Notes under the pieces: generated by a model
The model's input: only the letters and a program-made list of their open reading frames with translations
Told to the model about the DNA's origin: nothing
The model's database searches: none
Program-made: the position numbers and the translations under genes
From: Gemmatimonadota bacterium
GTDB lineage: Bacteria; Gemmatimonadota; Gemmatimonadetes; Longimicrobiales; Gaopeijiaceae
Direction of reading: 5' to 3'
Assembly (NCBI GenBank): GCA_040882465.1
Contig: JBBEBG010000001.1
Coordinates: forward strand, 57,075-121,074
Length of the DNA stretch: 64,000 nucleotides
Shown here: piece after piece, positions 51,734 to 62,516 of the stretch
Position numbering within the stretch: position 1 is the first letter of the stretch
How the letters are laid out: each line of letters opens with the position of its first letter

Positions 51734-52015
51734 CCAGACCCCTGAGTCGAATTGCCCTGATCCGTCCCGCGCACGCACCCGCACGCGGTATGGCAGCGCT
51801 GCAAGAATCACGCCCTTGAGCTCAACAGGTTCGGATGAGCATGGGAGCGGACTTCACCGCGTCTGACGCGGGAATCGACCGACTAGGCAATGTGGAAGTG
51901 TTGCGCCGATTCGGCACCCCAAGAAGGGACTCCACGGGGTAGCCGGTGGGCGATCCAGGTGCCGCTCGCCTGGGCGCTTCGCGGAAGGACGGACCCGGTG
52001 ACTCGATTATCCTGT
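51734..52015. other. Intergenic region between the EPS operon and housekeeping genes
   Basis: The region holds the sigma-54-like site at 51800-51815 and, toward its right end, the dusB terminator. Open frames across it show no motif or ribosome binding site. It marks the right border of the EPS region. Confidence 0.5.
51800..51815 (-). promoter_or_regulatory. Candidate sigma-54 promoter for the six-gene FkbH/ACP operon
   Basis: The minus strand reads GGGCGTGATTCTTGCA: GGC, G at position 7, exact GG-N10-GC spacing and a perfect TTGCA. Positions 1, 5 and 6 depart from consensus. It lies 67 bp before ATG 51733. Confidence 0.7.
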
Positions 52016-52035
52016 GCAGGGGGCCGGCCCCCTGC
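52016..52035 (-). terminator. Perfect palindrome after dusB, probable terminator
   Basis: GCAGGGGGCCGGCCCCCTGC is a perfect 20-nt palindrome beginning 3 nt after the dusB stop codon on the minus strand. No T tract follows, so it is probably a hairpin terminator of the kind common in GC-rich genomes. Confidence 0.65.
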
Positions 52036-52038
52036 GGC

Positions 52039-53076
52039 TCACCTCCCTGCCAACACAGGCGAGTGGACCGGCCGCTCTGCTCGGGATGCGGAGAAACGGC
52101 CGAGATAACTCGCGATGCGTTCTCGGATCTCTTCGAGAGACGTTACCCGAAACAACTCCTGCCTGAGCTCTCGGCCCCCGGGAAGCCCCTTCGTGTACCA
52201 TCCCAGGTGTTTCCGAAACTCGAGGATGGCCTTCTCAGGCGCCCCCCCGAAGTCGATGGCGTTTTGCGCATGTTCGAGGCAGATGCCGAACCGTTCCTCG
52301 ATGCCGGGATCCGGAGGGACGGGCTCACCCGACAGGGCCGCCCGGGCCTGGCGGAAAATCCAGGGATCCCCATGGGACCCACGCGCGATCATGATCCCGT
52401 CGCACCCGGTTTCGTCGCGCATCCGCGCGGCGTCTTCCCCAGTCCGAATGTCGCCGTTCCCGATGACCGGCACGGACACGCCCTCCTTGAGCCTGCGAAT
52501 CTCGTCCCAGCGGGCTTTCCCCGAGTACATCTCCGCTCGGGTCCGGGGGTGAAGGGTGATCGCACGCGCCCCGGCGTCTTCACACACTCGACCGATCCGG
52601 ACGGGATCCCGGGTTTGTTCGTCGAACCCGCTCCGAATCTTCACCGTCGTAGGAAGGGGGGTGGACTCCGTCACCGCCCGTACAACCTCAGACACGAGGC
52701 CGAGGTCCCGTAGGCACCCGGATCCTCCGTTCCGCTTGACGACCTTCTTCACCGGACAGCCGAAATTGATATCCACGAAGTCTGGCCCGAAGGCCTCGTA
52801 CACGTGGGCCGCCGCCTCGGCCATCACGGCCGGATCGGCCCCGAATATCTGAACGCCGATCGGGTGCTCCGCCTCCGCGAATCGAAGGTGTTCGAGGCTG
52901 CGTTCGTTTCTCCGGCAAATCCCGTCGGCGCTCACGAACTCGCTCACGACCACGTCGGCCCCGAATCGGCGACAGAGGCGCCGGAAGGGGGACTCGCTCA
53001 CCCCGGCCTGGGGGGCGAGGTAGAGCGGCGTCTCCATGTTAGTCAGATGCTGGAGGACGTTGACGGCCATACACAT
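52039..53076 (-). CDS. dusB: tRNA-dihydrouridine synthase, DusB type
   Basis: The 345-residue protein starts at ATG 53076 with GAGGAG eight nt upstream; ATG 53037 is an alternative. FMN-binding TIM barrel motifs are YLAPQAGVSESPFRRL, VQIFGADP, DFVDINFGCPVKKV (conserved catalytic Cys), TTVKIRSGFD, TLHPRTRAEMYSG, PVIGNGDIRTGEDA and MIARGSHGDPWIF. It reduces specific uridines in tRNA D-loops. It diverges from ptsN. Unlike in E. coli it is not followed by fis. Confidence 0.94.
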   Translation of the reverse strand: MCMAVNVLQHLTNMETPLYLAPQAGVSESPFRRLCRRFGADVVVSEFVSADGICRRNERSLEHLRFAEAEHPIGVQIFGADPAVMAEAAAHVYEAFGPDFVDINFGCPVKKVVKRNGGSGCLRDLGLVSEVVRAVTESTPLPTTVKIRSGFDEQTRDPVRIGRVCEDAGARAITLHPRTRAEMYSGKARWDEIRRLKEGVSVPVIGNGDIRTGEDAARMRDETGCDGIMIARGSHGDPWIFRQARAALSGEPVPPDPGIEERFGICLEHAQNAIDFGGAPEKAILEFRKHLGWYTKGLPGGRELRQELFRVTSLEEIRERIASYLGRFSASRAERPVHSPVLAGR

Positions 53077-53142
53077 AAGGTACTCCTCAGGGATCCGGTC
53101 GAGAAGCGTGAAGTCGAGGCGTCTCTTCGCGACGGCGTGGCT

Positions 53143-53171
53143 TTGACTTCGCCTCGGGCATCCTGTAAGGT
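53143..53171 (+). promoter_or_regulatory. Sigma-70-type promoter for ptsN
   Basis: TTGACT (53143-53148), a 17-nt spacer and TAAGGT (53166-53171) match TTGACA-N17-TATAAT at 5 of 6 and 3 of 6 positions. The ptsN start is about 80 nt beyond the expected transcription start. It contrasts with the sigma-54-like sites of the EPS genes. Confidence 0.7.
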
Positions 53172-53257
53172 TCGAGGCTCAAGTGATTCCAGGTGTGACA
53201 GTGAGGCCCGTTTGGCGGGACGCCCTTTCGGGGGCCCCCGGCCTTGGAGATGATAGA

Positions 53258-53710
53258 ATGAAGCTACGGGAGTTCTTCACGCTCAGCGCCGTCAAGCTCG
53301 GGCTGGAGGCGAAGAGCAAAGACGATGCCCTGAAGGAGCTCATCGGGCTCCTCGGACTCGATGACAAGTCGCAGGCCATCCTCTTCAAGACTCTCAAACG
53401 GAGGGAGAATCTCGGCTCCACGGGGATCGGCAAGGGAATCGCGATCCCGCACTGCCGGTCTCTCGTAGTGAGTACACTCCGACTCGCTTACGGGAGGAAG
53501 CCGGGAGGGATGGACTTCAACTCGATCGATGAGGAGCCGGTCCATCACTTCTTCTTGATCGTGGCTCCCCCCCTCGAGGTATCGAACCAGTACCTTCCGG
53601 TCCTCGGAAAGATCGCTCAGTTCGCTAAGGACCCGGACGTTCCGCGGCGACTTTCCGCAATCTCCGACCCGGAAGACTTCCTTCGCCTCTTGGAAGAACG
53701 GGCTCCCTGA
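53258..53710 (+). CDS. ptsN: PTS nitrogen regulatory EIIA (PtsN-like)
   Basis: The 150-residue EIIA-Ntr/fructose-family domain starts at ATG 53258 with GGAGA upstream. The phosphorylated His is His65 in GKGIAIPHCR. HHFFLIVAPPLEV and the C-terminal LSAISDPEDFLRLLEE fit. In Gram-negative bacteria it takes phosphate from the nitrogen PTS or HPr and regulates potassium, nitrogen and envelope functions. HPr and EI are encoded 8 kb away at 59641-61700. It stands alone with its own promoter. Confidence 0.92.
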   Translation: MKLREFFTLSAVKLGLEAKSKDDALKELIGLLGLDDKSQAILFKTLKRRENLGSTGIGKGIAIPHCRSLVVSTLRLAYGRKPGGMDFNSIDEEPVHHFFLIVAPPLEVSNQYLPVLGKIAQFAKDPDVPRRLSAISDPEDFLRLLEERAP

Positions 53711-53858
53711 CGGTTTCAGAGGGAAAAGCCGCGGGAGGCAGGTCGAAAGACTTGAGAGGCGACCCCGACCGAGGTGGCCGGACTTCGGAAACCACGGAGG
53801 GAGAGAGTGAAGCGGGGTGCGCGATTGCGGGGCACCGCCAGGTCCAAGGCGGCCCGCC

Positions 53859-54314
53859 TTATCCGCCGCTGATGAACACGCGACGGCTCTCCGAGCGGCC
53901 GTTTACGGTCAACTCTACGATGTAGCTCCCCCAGGCCACCGGAATCCCCGAGGAATCGCGGCCGTCCCAAAATGCCTCAAAACGACCCGGAGCGACGTAC
54001 TCCAAGTCCAGAACTGGTGTCCCGTCTCCCGCCGGGTGATTCAGCGCCGTGGGGGAGCCCACGTGCTGCAGAAGGATGTCAAATATCCGGATCGTGACCA
54101 CGACCGGACGGCCTTCCGCGAACAGCACCTCGAAGAGCTCGAAGGGAATCCGGGTTTCCGTGGTGAACGGATTCGGATAGTTGCTTCCGAGCCGAAACCC
54201 CGACGCGGGGATCTCCGGAGGCCCGACGGTCGCCCCTCCCACTTGTGCCGCGATGGAGTCCGGGAGGGACAGGGTGGAGAGCAGGACGATCAGGACGCCA
54301 ACGGCGTGCCTCAT
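53859..54314 (-). CDS. Secreted FlgD-like/T9SS-type C-terminal domain protein
   Basis: The 151-residue protein starts at ATG 54314 with GGAGG upstream. The signal peptide (AVGVLIVLLSTLSLPDSIAAQ) ends at about residue 24. The mature part begins with FRLGSNYPNPFTTETRIPF, the NYPNPF motif of FlgD-like and T9SS sorting domains, and ends with WDGRDSSGIPVAWGSYIVEL, the usual WDGRD-x-G-x2-V-x2-G-x-Y signature. It consists of little else, so it is either a minimal structural protein or the tail of a lost longer gene. No T9SS gene is in the window. Confidence 0.85.
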   Translation of the reverse strand: MRHAVGVLIVLLSTLSLPDSIAAQVGGATVGPPEIPASGFRLGSNYPNPFTTETRIPFELFEVLFAEGRPVVVTIRIFDILLQHVGSPTALNHPAGDGTPVLDLEYVAPGRFEAFWDGRDSSGIPVAWGSYIVELTVNGRSESRRVFISGG

Positions 54315-54467
54315 CCTCACCTCCGTGAAGCTGTAGCAGTGGGGAAATAGCCCTCCCGGGTACATGCCCGAACACGCATCGAACGTCTTCAACAATGGAC
54401 ACCGCTCCTAGCGGGCGTCAAGCCAAATCGGCAAGGGACCTACGTCGCTGGCCTGTGTGCACGGGCG

Positions 54468-55238
54468 TCACTCCCCCACGGTCGCCGGATCCAGGAGCGG
54501 ACGGAGCATTGCGACGGAACGAAAAGTCCGCCCTGGGGCGAGATGATGGAGGGCGAAATCCTCCAGCAGCGCCAGATGCGCACGACTCCCCTGAAGCGCC
54601 GATGGAGGTGCTCCGCGAACGAAGGTGGCGAGGTCTCTCCGCGCCGTCTTTCCAACCCGGGGGAGAGGTGACCCCTCCGAGCAGCCCGGGCAACGCAGGC
54701 CTCCCGCCGCGGCATCGAATCGGTCGAACAGACCGTCGTCGGCCCCCCCGAGGTCTTTTCCACAACCGGCACAGTGGTCCAGGTCAGGCGCGAAGCCGAG
54801 GAGCGACAACGTCCTCCATCCCCCGGCCAGGATCCACCCGGCCAACTCACTTTCAGGAGCTGTCCCAAGGTGGATCAGGACCGATCGGATCCAGGCATAA
54901 AGCGGCGGATCTCCCTCTTGTAACGCATGGGCCAGGAGAAGTTCCACGAGCAGGGATGCTCCAAGAAACCGTCGCAAGTCTCGCCCGAGTGAGGTCGCGC
55001 CCGTGGTCTTGTGAAAGTCGCGGAGGGTGTGGAGCTCCCGGTCGGGTCGGTGCGAGAAGGTCAGGAGCCCCTCTCCGAACGTATCCGGAAGCCCTCCGGA
55101 TGAGGCACCGCGCCGGGCGATCCCTTTCCCGATCAAAGCGACGACACCGAAGTCCGGGGTCAGGAAACGTAGAATTCGCGAAGACTCGGAATAGGGGTGG
55201 GAGCGGAGGAGGATCCCGGGAGTAGTGACGAGCCTCAT
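54468..55238 (-). CDS. recO: DNA repair protein RecO
   Basis: The 256-residue protein has the N-terminal OB-fold (TTPGILLRSHPYSESSRILRF, with GVVALIGKGIARR) and a helical C-terminal domain with a zinc ribbon: CAGC at about 166 and CPGC at about 192. It loads RecA with RecR in the RecF pathway. Its start overlaps the end of the upstream membrane-protein gene by 4 nt, so it is translationally coupled to it. Confidence 0.93.
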   Translation of the reverse strand: MRLVTTPGILLRSHPYSESSRILRFLTPDFGVVALIGKGIARRGASSGGLPDTFGEGLLTFSHRPDRELHTLRDFHKTTGATSLGRDLRRFLGASLLVELLLAHALQEGDPPLYAWIRSVLIHLGTAPESELAGWILAGGWRTLSLLGFAPDLDHCAGCGKDLGGADDGLFDRFDAAAGGLRCPGCSEGSPLPRVGKTARRDLATFVRGAPPSALQGSRAHLALLEDFALHHLAPGRTFRSVAMLRPLLDPATVGE

Positions 55239-56398
55239 CGCCTGGGGCCCGGCGGTCTCGGCCCCGCCTCCAGCTCGGCCAGGAGCGCCTCCCGGAGTCG
55301 GCGATACCGCCCCTCACCACCCTTTTCCTTTCCGGCCGAAGCTCTGAACTCTTCATCCAGGCGGGCAATCTCGACGAGGACGTCTCTACGGAGGCGCGCC
55401 GGGGCGACGGCCGGTCCCGGTCCGGAGGCCGCCGCCCCCTTCGACGACCCCCTCCCCCCCCGCTGAACGACCCACACGCCCGCGAGAACGAGGAGGAGAG
55501 CGAGGGCCACCGAGAGCCATCCCATGACCTGCGGAGTCTCTCGGCCCGACCGGATTCGCACGACCTGATCCCGAAGCCCCTGGCCGAACCAGACGCGGTC
55601 GGTCGAGAGGAGCCCGATCTCCTCCGGGGCGATTCCCGCGAGCCCCTCGACGGTGAACGGGGGTGTGGACTCCCGCGCGATCAAGAGCGCCGTCTCGACC
55701 TCGCCGGGAAGCGGGATCTCCACGGAAAGTGAATCCAGCTCGTACTGGATCCAGTAATAACTTCCGTCGGGGGTCACGGGGTTCGTCGTCAGGAGCGATC
55801 CCCCCTCGAAACGAACTTCTCCCGCAGCCGGACCGGCTTCGATCACGCGAAATGTCCTCAGACTTGCCGGGAGCGGGTACCGCCACACGACCCCCCCGGC
55901 TCCGTCCGGGACATAGGTCACCGACCTGGGATTCGCGAGGACGAATCGGTCCGTCACAACCCACCCCATGGGACCCTGCTCGATCCAGAGCTCCCGGGTC
56001 CGGACCGGGAAGGCGATCCCTCCCGGGGGAGCGGGCTCCGTATTGAAGGTGCGGATCGTATAGAGGGAGTCCAGATCGGCGGGGGCTTCGATGATCCGAC
56101 CGTAGTAAAGAATGCCTTCGAAGCGGCTCGCGGCGAAAAGCGTCTCACCTGACCCGGAGACCGGGACCCCCGGAAGGGTGAGGGTGAACCGCCCCTCATT
56201 TCCCACGGTCACCGAATCCACGGCCCCGGCTTCTTCCGGCGTCACGCGGTGGAGGACCACCGTCCCGGTGTCGGCAGGAATCGAATCCCAGAGGAGCTGG
56301 CCGGAAATCACGGCCTGAACTTCTTCCTGACCCTGAGCGGCCCAAGGGATCCCGAGGAGGAGGATGCCCGAAATAAGGAGCAGGGCGGACCGGCGCAT
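55235..56398 (-). CDS. Hypothetical exported protein with one C-terminal membrane helix
   Basis: The 387-residue protein starts at ATG 56398. A Sec signal peptide (RRSALLLISGILLLGIPWAAQG) is followed by a strand-rich extracytoplasmic region of about 270 residues (VISGQLLWDSIPADTGTVVL; VTVGNEGRFTLTLPGVPV resembles carboxypeptidase-regulatory-like strands). A helix (MGWLSVALALLLVLAGVWVV) precedes a basic, coiled-coil-like cytoplasmic tail ending PPGPRR. I recognise no named family. It is coupled to recO and follows the DUF151 gene; the tail layout recalls proteins with a cytochrome-biogenesis-like coiled coil, but this is not firm. Confidence 0.7.
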   Translation of the reverse strand: MRRSALLLISGILLLGIPWAAQGQEEVQAVISGQLLWDSIPADTGTVVLHRVTPEEAGAVDSVTVGNEGRFTLTLPGVPVSGSGETLFAASRFEGILYYGRIIEAPADLDSLYTIRTFNTEPAPPGGIAFPVRTRELWIEQGPMGWVVTDRFVLANPRSVTYVPDGAGGVVWRYPLPASLRTFRVIEAGPAAGEVRFEGGSLLTTNPVTPDGSYYWIQYELDSLSVEIPLPGEVETALLIARESTPPFTVEGLAGIAPEEIGLLSTDRVWFGQGLRDQVVRIRSGRETPQVMGWLSVALALLLVLAGVWVVQRGGRGSSKGAAASGPGPAVAPARLRRDVLVEIARLDEEFRASAGKEKGGEGRYRRLREALLAELEAGPRPPGPRR

Positions 56399-56421
56399 GC
56401 CGGAGGTCGGGCGAGGCTTCC

Positions 56422-56955
56422 TCAGGGGGAGAAGCGCCCGAAGTCTTCTGGATTCAGGCGCCTCAGGTACTCCTTGAGCTCTTCGGCGTTCGTGAAAGGA
56501 GAGGGCTCCGCCTCGGGTTCGGCCTCCACCTCCTTGGCCGAGGACTCCTCCGAGGCAACCTCGATAGACGCGATCTCCAGGAGGTCGTCTTCCGCGAAGA
56601 TCCGGGCATCGGCGCGAAGCGCCACGGCGATGGAGTCCGACGGCCGTGCGTCCACGCTGATCGTGTCCCCGGTCCGCTGGATGACGAGCTCCGCATAATA
56701 GGTGGCATCCGCCACTTTCGTGATGACGACCCGGTCGAGATTTCCGCCGAGTCCGGCGACCACGGAGACGAGGAGATCGTGCGTCAGGGGGCGGGAAAAC
56801 TTCATGTCGGCGAGCTGCATCGCGATGGCGCTCGCTTCGCCGGGGCCGATCCAGATCGGGAGCACGCGATCCCCAGAGACCTCTTGGAGGATCAGCACGG
56901 GCGTGTTCGACGCTCGGTCCAGCCCCAAGCTCTGCACCTTCACTTCGACCAACAC
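56422..56955 (-). CDS. Bifunctional nuclease family protein (DUF151)
   Basis: The 177-residue protein begins VEVKVQSLGLDRASNTPVLI and contains RVLPIWIGPGEASAIAMQL and VDARPSDSIAVALRADARIF, the two best-conserved DUF151 motifs. An acidic C-terminal tail of about 45 residues (ESSAKEVEAEPEAEPSP) extends the domain. Homologues have DNase and RNase activity in vitro. It is not a catabolic enzyme of known pathway. It follows ahcY by 26 bp and precedes the membrane-protein/recO pair, all on the same strand. Confidence 0.92.
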   Translation of the reverse strand: MLVEVKVQSLGLDRASNTPVLILQEVSGDRVLPIWIGPGEASAIAMQLADMKFSRPLTHDLLVSVVAGLGGNLDRVVITKVADATYYAELVIQRTGDTISVDARPSDSIAVALRADARIFAEDDLLEIASIEVASEESSAKEVEAEPEAEPSPFTNAEELKEYLRRLNPEDFGRFSP

Positions 56956-56981
56956 GGTTCTCTCTCCTCCGCAGGTCTCCG

Positions 56982-58427
<1,446 letters not shown>

Positions 58428-59606
58428 TCAGGAAAGCCCAAGCGCCGCGCGGAGGTCATCGAGGCGAGGAGTCGCTTCCCAGGGGAAGAGGTGTACGTCC
58501 CGATCGAAGCGCCGCACGGTCTCGGGCGTCCGCCCGAAGTGGCCGTTGGACGCCGTGGGCCCGAATATGGGAGAACGGAGTCCCAAGTCCCTGATGATCG
58601 CGCCCGGGCGGAAGTCGAAAAGCTCGGAGATGGCGTCGGCGATCTTGGCGTCCGGGACGACCCCCGTGCCGAAGGTGTCCACCCAGACCGAGACGGGGTC
58701 GGCGACCCCGATCGCGTAGGCGAGTTGGATCTCGCAGCGACGCGCGGCGCCCGACGCAACGACGTGTTTGGCGGCCCAGCGGCTCGCGTATGCCGCCGAC
58801 CGATCCACTTTCGTGGCATCCTTTCCGGAGAACGCGCCTCCTCCGTGGCGCCCCATCCCGCCATAGGTGTCCACGATCACCTTTCGGCCGGTGAGGCCGA
58901 CGTCCCCTTGGGGCCCTCCGGTCACGAACCGTCCCGTGGGATTCACATGGATCGCGGCCTCATCGGGAGAGAAAAACTCCGCGGGAAGGGACGGGACGAT
59001 GACCTGGTCCCGCAAGACCTCGCGGATCTCGGCGATGGGAATCCCGTCGGCGTGTTGCGCGCTCAGGACCACGGCCGTGACCCGTACCGGCCGGTCCCCA
59101 TCGTAGGCGACACTCACTTGGGACTTCCCGTCGGGACGGAGCCAGGGAATTCGACCGGATCTGCGTGCCTCCGAAAGGGCGTGCGTGAGCCGGTGGGCGT
59201 AAACGATCGGAACCGGCATGAGCTCTTTCGTCTCGTCCGTGGCGAACCCGAACATCATCCCCTGGTCGCCGGCGCCCCCGACATCCACGCCGATCCGAAT
59301 GTCGTCCGATTGCCGGTCGATCGTCGTGAGAACCGCGCAGGTCCGCCCATCGATCCCGAATGCCGGATTGTCGTAACCGATGGCCAGTATCGTCTCCCGC
59401 ACGAGCTCCGGGATGATGACCCTCGAGGTCGTCGTGATCTCCCCGGCTACGAAGGCGAGACCCGTCGTCACGAGGGTCTCGCACGCCACGCGGGAATTCG
59501 AATCGTCCGCAAGGATCGCATCCAGGATGGCGTCGGAGATCTGGTCCGCGACCTTGTCGGGGTGCCCCTCGCAAACGGACTCTGAACTGAACTGGCGCAG
59601 GCTCAA
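58428..59606 (-). CDS. metK: S-adenosylmethionine synthetase
   Basis: The 392-residue enzyme starts at ATG 59606: [60 protein letters not shown] and [19 protein letters not shown] are the hallmark motifs. It forms SAM from methionine and ATP. It follows the PTS enzyme I gene by 34 bp and precedes ahcY, so PTS and methionine-cycle genes may share transcription. Confidence 0.97.
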   Translation of the reverse strand: MSLRQFSSESVCEGHPDKVADQISDAILDAILADDSNSRVACETLVTTGLAFVAGEITTTSRVIIPELVRETILAIGYDNPAFGIDGRTCAVLTTIDRQSDDIRIGVDVGGAGDQGMMFGFATDETKELMPVPIVYAHRLTHALSEARRSGRIPWLRPDGKSQVSVAYDGDRPVRVTAVVLSAQHADGIPIAEIREVLRDQVIVPSLPAEFFSPDEAAIHVNPTGRFVTGGPQGDVGLTGRKVIVDTYGGMGRHGGGAFSGKDATKVDRSAAYASRWAAKHVVASGAARRCEIQLAYAIGVADPVSVWVDTFGTGVVPDAKIADAISELFDFRPGAIIRDLGLRSPIFGPTASNGHFGRTPETVRRFDRDVHLFPWEATPRLDDLRAALGLS

Positions 59607-59640
59607 CGGGTCTCCTCGGTTGTGGTTCGGCCGATTTTCT

Positions 59641-61416
59641 TCAGGAAAGGGAAAGGCTCCAGCGCCCGGAAAAGGCGGAGAGATCCACGGCCGGCCCGAT
59701 CCCTTCCGCCAGGGCTCTCGTGACGTCTCGAGAGGTGGGAGCCGCGAGCGCCTTTCGTGCGGCGGCCCGAGCGTCCTCGATCCTCACGCTTCGTACGACC
59801 TTCTTCAACTCCGGAAGGGCCGGCCAGGCGACTGAGAGGGCCGTAATGTCGAGACCGAGCAGAAGGAAGGCTCCGAGCGGATTCGCCGCCATCTCGCCGC
59901 AAACGCTGACCTCGATCCCCGCGGCCCGCCCCACGCGCGACACCTGGTGGAGCTGGCGCACGACCGATGGGTGGAAGGGATTGTAGAGGTCGGCGAGCCG
60001 GGCGTTCGTCCGGTCCACGGCAAGGGTGTACTGGACCAGATCGTTCGTGCCGATAGAAAAGAAGTCGCAGTGCCGGGCGAGCTCGGCCGCGTCGAGGGCA
60101 GCCGCGGGCGTCTCCACGAGGCAACCCAGCTTGTACCCCGAATAAAAGGGAATTCCCGCCTTCCTGAGCGACTCCTCCTCTTCGCTGAGGAGCTCCCGCA
60201 CACGCACGACCTCCTCGACGTCATTCACGAGGGGGAGCAGGATACGAACGTCTCCATGGGCCGTCGCGCGCAGAATGGCCCGCAGTTGCGGACGGAAGAG
60301 CTCGAGGCGATCGAGGCAGACCCGGATGGCGCGCCACCCGAGGAAGGGGTTCTCCTCAGCCGGCATGTGGAGGAACATCGGGAACTTGTCCCCCCCGAGG
60401 TCGAAGGTTCTAATAAAAACGGCGTAGTTGGGGAATTCGCAGACGACCTGTCGATAGGCCTGATACTGTTCCTCCTCCTCGGGCATGGAGTTCCGCCCCA
60501 TGACATGGAACTCCGTGCGAAAAAGTCCGATTCCCTCCGCCCCGTGCTCCTTCGCGCGGACTGCCTCCGAGGGGAGGTCGATATTCGCCCGGAGGGCCAC
60601 GGGCTGCCCGTCGAGGGTGACCGAATCCAACCTCGCGACCTCCGAGAGATCTTCCTCCCAAGAAAGGATCTGGACTCTCCGTTCCCGGTAGATCTCCCGG
60701 TCGCGTTCCGCCGGATCGAGGATCAGCCGTCCGATCCGCCCATCCACGATCGCTTCGCGGGACCGCTCGGCCTCCTCAAAGGCGTTCACGAGTCCTCCGA
60801 CCGCGGGAATCCCCAGCGAGCGAGCGAGGATCGCCCAGTGTGAAGTCCGCGTTCCGAGCTCGGTCGCGATCCCGAGGACGCGCGACGGATCCATCTGCGC
60901 CGTCAAAGAGGGGGTGAGGTTCCGCGCCACCACGATCGCCGGTTTTCCATCCCATACCAGGTCTCCGGCCTCGGGGAGCCCGAGCAAGCGATGCAGCATG
61001 CGGACGAGGAGATCCTCGAGGTCGTTCAGCCGGTCGAGAACCATGGGGTTCGAGGTCCGGATCCAGAGCACCTGGAGCTCCAACATGCGCCACTCGAAGG
61101 CGCGCGCGGCAGTGAGCCGGTTCTCGCGGATGTAGAGAAGTGTGGGCTCCACGACTTCGACGTCTTCGAGCATCATGAGTTGCGGCTCGAAGATGCGGGC
61201 TTCCATGGCTCCAAGCCTCCCGGCCGTCAGCTCCCGCATCTCTTCCAGGCGCCCACGAGCCCAGGTGCATGCCTCGTCAAAGCGTTCGACCTCGGCTTCG
61301 ATTCCGTCCTCGGCCACCGTCAGATGCGGAACAGCGGGCACCCCCCAGCGGACCGTCCGCACCGGTCCGAGAGCGATCCCTTCCGAGATCGGAAGCCCCT
61401 CGTAAGTCCGGCCCAC
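59641..61416 (-). CDS. ptsI: PTS enzyme I (phosphoenolpyruvate-protein phosphotransferase)
   Basis: The 591-residue enzyme has the phosphohistidine domain with [13 protein letters not shown] (His193) and the PEP-binding C-terminal domain with [24 protein letters not shown] and the active-site Cys in [11 protein letters not shown] (about 512). It lacks the GAF domain of the PtsP form. It passes phosphate from PEP to HPr. It is the sixth gene of a mannose-family PTS operon: EIIA, EIIB, EIIC, EIID, HPr, EI. The HPr stop is 2 nt before its start. Confidence 0.95.
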   Translation of the reverse strand: MGRTYEGLPISEGIALGPVRTVRWGVPAVPHLTVAEDGIEAEVERFDEACTWARGRLEEMRELTAGRLGAMEARIFEPQLMMLEDVEVVEPTLLYIRENRLTAARAFEWRMLELQVLWIRTSNPMVLDRLNDLEDLLVRMLHRLLGLPEAGDLVWDGKPAIVVARNLTPSLTAQMDPSRVLGIATELGTRTSHWAILARSLGIPAVGGLVNAFEEAERSREAIVDGRIGRLILDPAERDREIYRERRVQILSWEEDLSEVARLDSVTLDGQPVALRANIDLPSEAVRAKEHGAEGIGLFRTEFHVMGRNSMPEEEEQYQAYRQVVCEFPNYAVFIRTFDLGGDKFPMFLHMPAEENPFLGWRAIRVCLDRLELFRPQLRAILRATAHGDVRILLPLVNDVEEVVRVRELLSEEEESLRKAGIPFYSGYKLGCLVETPAAALDAAELARHCDFFSIGTNDLVQYTLAVDRTNARLADLYNPFHPSVVRQLHQVSRVGRAAGIEVSVCGEMAANPLGAFLLLGLDITALSVAWPALPELKKVVRSVRIEDARAAARKALAAPTSRDVTRALAEGIGPAVDLSAFSGRWSLSLS

Positions 61417-61418
61417 GT

Positions 61419-61700
61419 TCAGGTCTCCTTGAAGCCCTGTTCCACGAAGATGCGCAGCGCCTCGACGGCCTCGGCAGCGTCGCGGCCCTCGCCACGAATG
61501 ACCAACTCGGACCCCCTCTCGGCTGCGAGCATCAGCACGCCCATGATGCTCTTCCCGTTCACCGCGAGCCCCTCTTTCGAGAGCTGGACCTCGGATTCGA
61601 ATCGAGCCGCGAGCTTCACGAACTCCGCCGCCGGACGCGCGTGCAATCCCAGTCGATTCCGGACCCGGGCGCGCCCCTCGACGATGTTATTGTCAGTCAT
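61419..61700 (-). CDS. ptsH: HPr phosphocarrier protein
   Basis: The 93-residue protein starts at ATG 61700. The EI-phosphorylated His20 lies in GLHARPAAEF and the regulatory Ser51 in NGKSIMGVLML, matching His15 and Ser46 of canonical HPr. Presence of the Ser motif makes regulation by an HPr kinase plausible. The only HprK-like gene in the window is the divergent one at 259. Closely spaced with EI. Confidence 0.95.
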   Translation of the reverse strand: MTDNNIVEGRARVRNRLGLHARPAAEFVKLAARFESEVQLSKEGLAVNGKSIMGVLMLAAERGSELVIRGEGRDAAEAVEALRIFVEQGFKET

Positions 61701-61757
61701 CCGCCATCGCGACCTCCGGTCCGTAAGGACCGGCCGCCCAGATGCACACGCGCGCAC

Positions 61758-62516
61758 TCAGGACGGCGGGATCCTTGTTCCGGCCAGGATGAGCAGGAAG
61801 AGGAGCTCCGGCCCCCAGCGGCGGACCAAATCCCCGCCCGAGAGCCCGGCCAGAAAGAGTACGATCGCACCCGCGACCCAGGCTGGACCCAACTCCGAAA
61901 CCCCCACTCCCCGGCCCAGAAGGAGCCCGAGCGCCAGGCCGAGGAGAAGGACCCCCACCGCACGGATCCGTTCCGTCCATGCGGGGAGCCCCATCTTGCT
62001 GATTCCCGCGGCCACGTTGAGTCCCGAGTCCGATCCCACCCGAAGGCCGTGGATACGAAGTGCGAGGTGCACCGCGTTGTACGTCACGAGGAAGGTGGCC
62101 AGCACGACTCCCGGTCCCCCGCCGAGGAGCGCAACGCATCCGGCCCCGAGCAGGCACGCCGGACGCCATCCTCCCCAAACGAGGCCGTCCCCGAGTCCCC
62201 CGAGGGGGCTCCGGAGCGCTTGGCGGAAGGCCCGGATCCGCGCCGGATCGACGCCGTCTTCGCGCATGCGGGCGAGCGCTCCGAGTGCTACCGGGGAGAG
62301 ATACGGGTGTGTGTTGAAGGGCTCCGCGGCCCTTGCCACCTCGTCGGCTTCCGTGTCCCGGCGACCCGAGGGACCTCCCTCCGGCCCCGAAACCGACCCG
62401 TTTTCCGGCCTGAGCGCCCAGGCGAAACCCGTGCCGAGAAGGTTCCGGTAGTTCCACGATCCCTGGATGAAAAAGGACCGAACGAGAAGTCGAGTCCGAC
62501 TGAACGAATGCCCCAT
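61758..62516 (-). CDS. PTS mannose-family EIID membrane component
   Basis: The 252-residue protein starts at ATG 62516, sharing one base with the EIIC stop. FFIQGSWNYRNLLGTGFAWAL at the N-terminus, FNTHPYLSPVALGA and SPLGGLGDGLVWGGWRP are typical EIID signatures. Hydrophobic segments at about 128-150 and 190-245 fit a membrane component. With EIIC it forms the sugar channel. Sugar specificity cannot be read. Confidence 0.9.
   Translation of the reverse strand: MGHSFSRTRLLVRSFFIQGSWNYRNLLGTGFAWALRPENGSVSGPEGGPSGRRDTEADEVARAAEPFNTHPYLSPVALGALARMREDGVDPARIRAFRQALRSPLGGLGDGLVWGGWRPACLLGAGCVALLGGGPGVVLATFLVTYNAVHLALRIHGLRVGSDSGLNVAAGISKMGLPAWTERIRAVGVLLLGLALGLLLGRGVGVSELGPAWVAGAIVLFLAGLSGGDLVRRWGPELLFLLILAGTRIPPS

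Noticed and set aside
53138-53153. TGGCTTTGACTTCGCC as a sigma-54 site for ptsN
   Set aside because: The -12 half is TTCGC rather than TTTGC, and a much better sigma-70 match (TTGACT-N17-TAAGGT) overlaps it.
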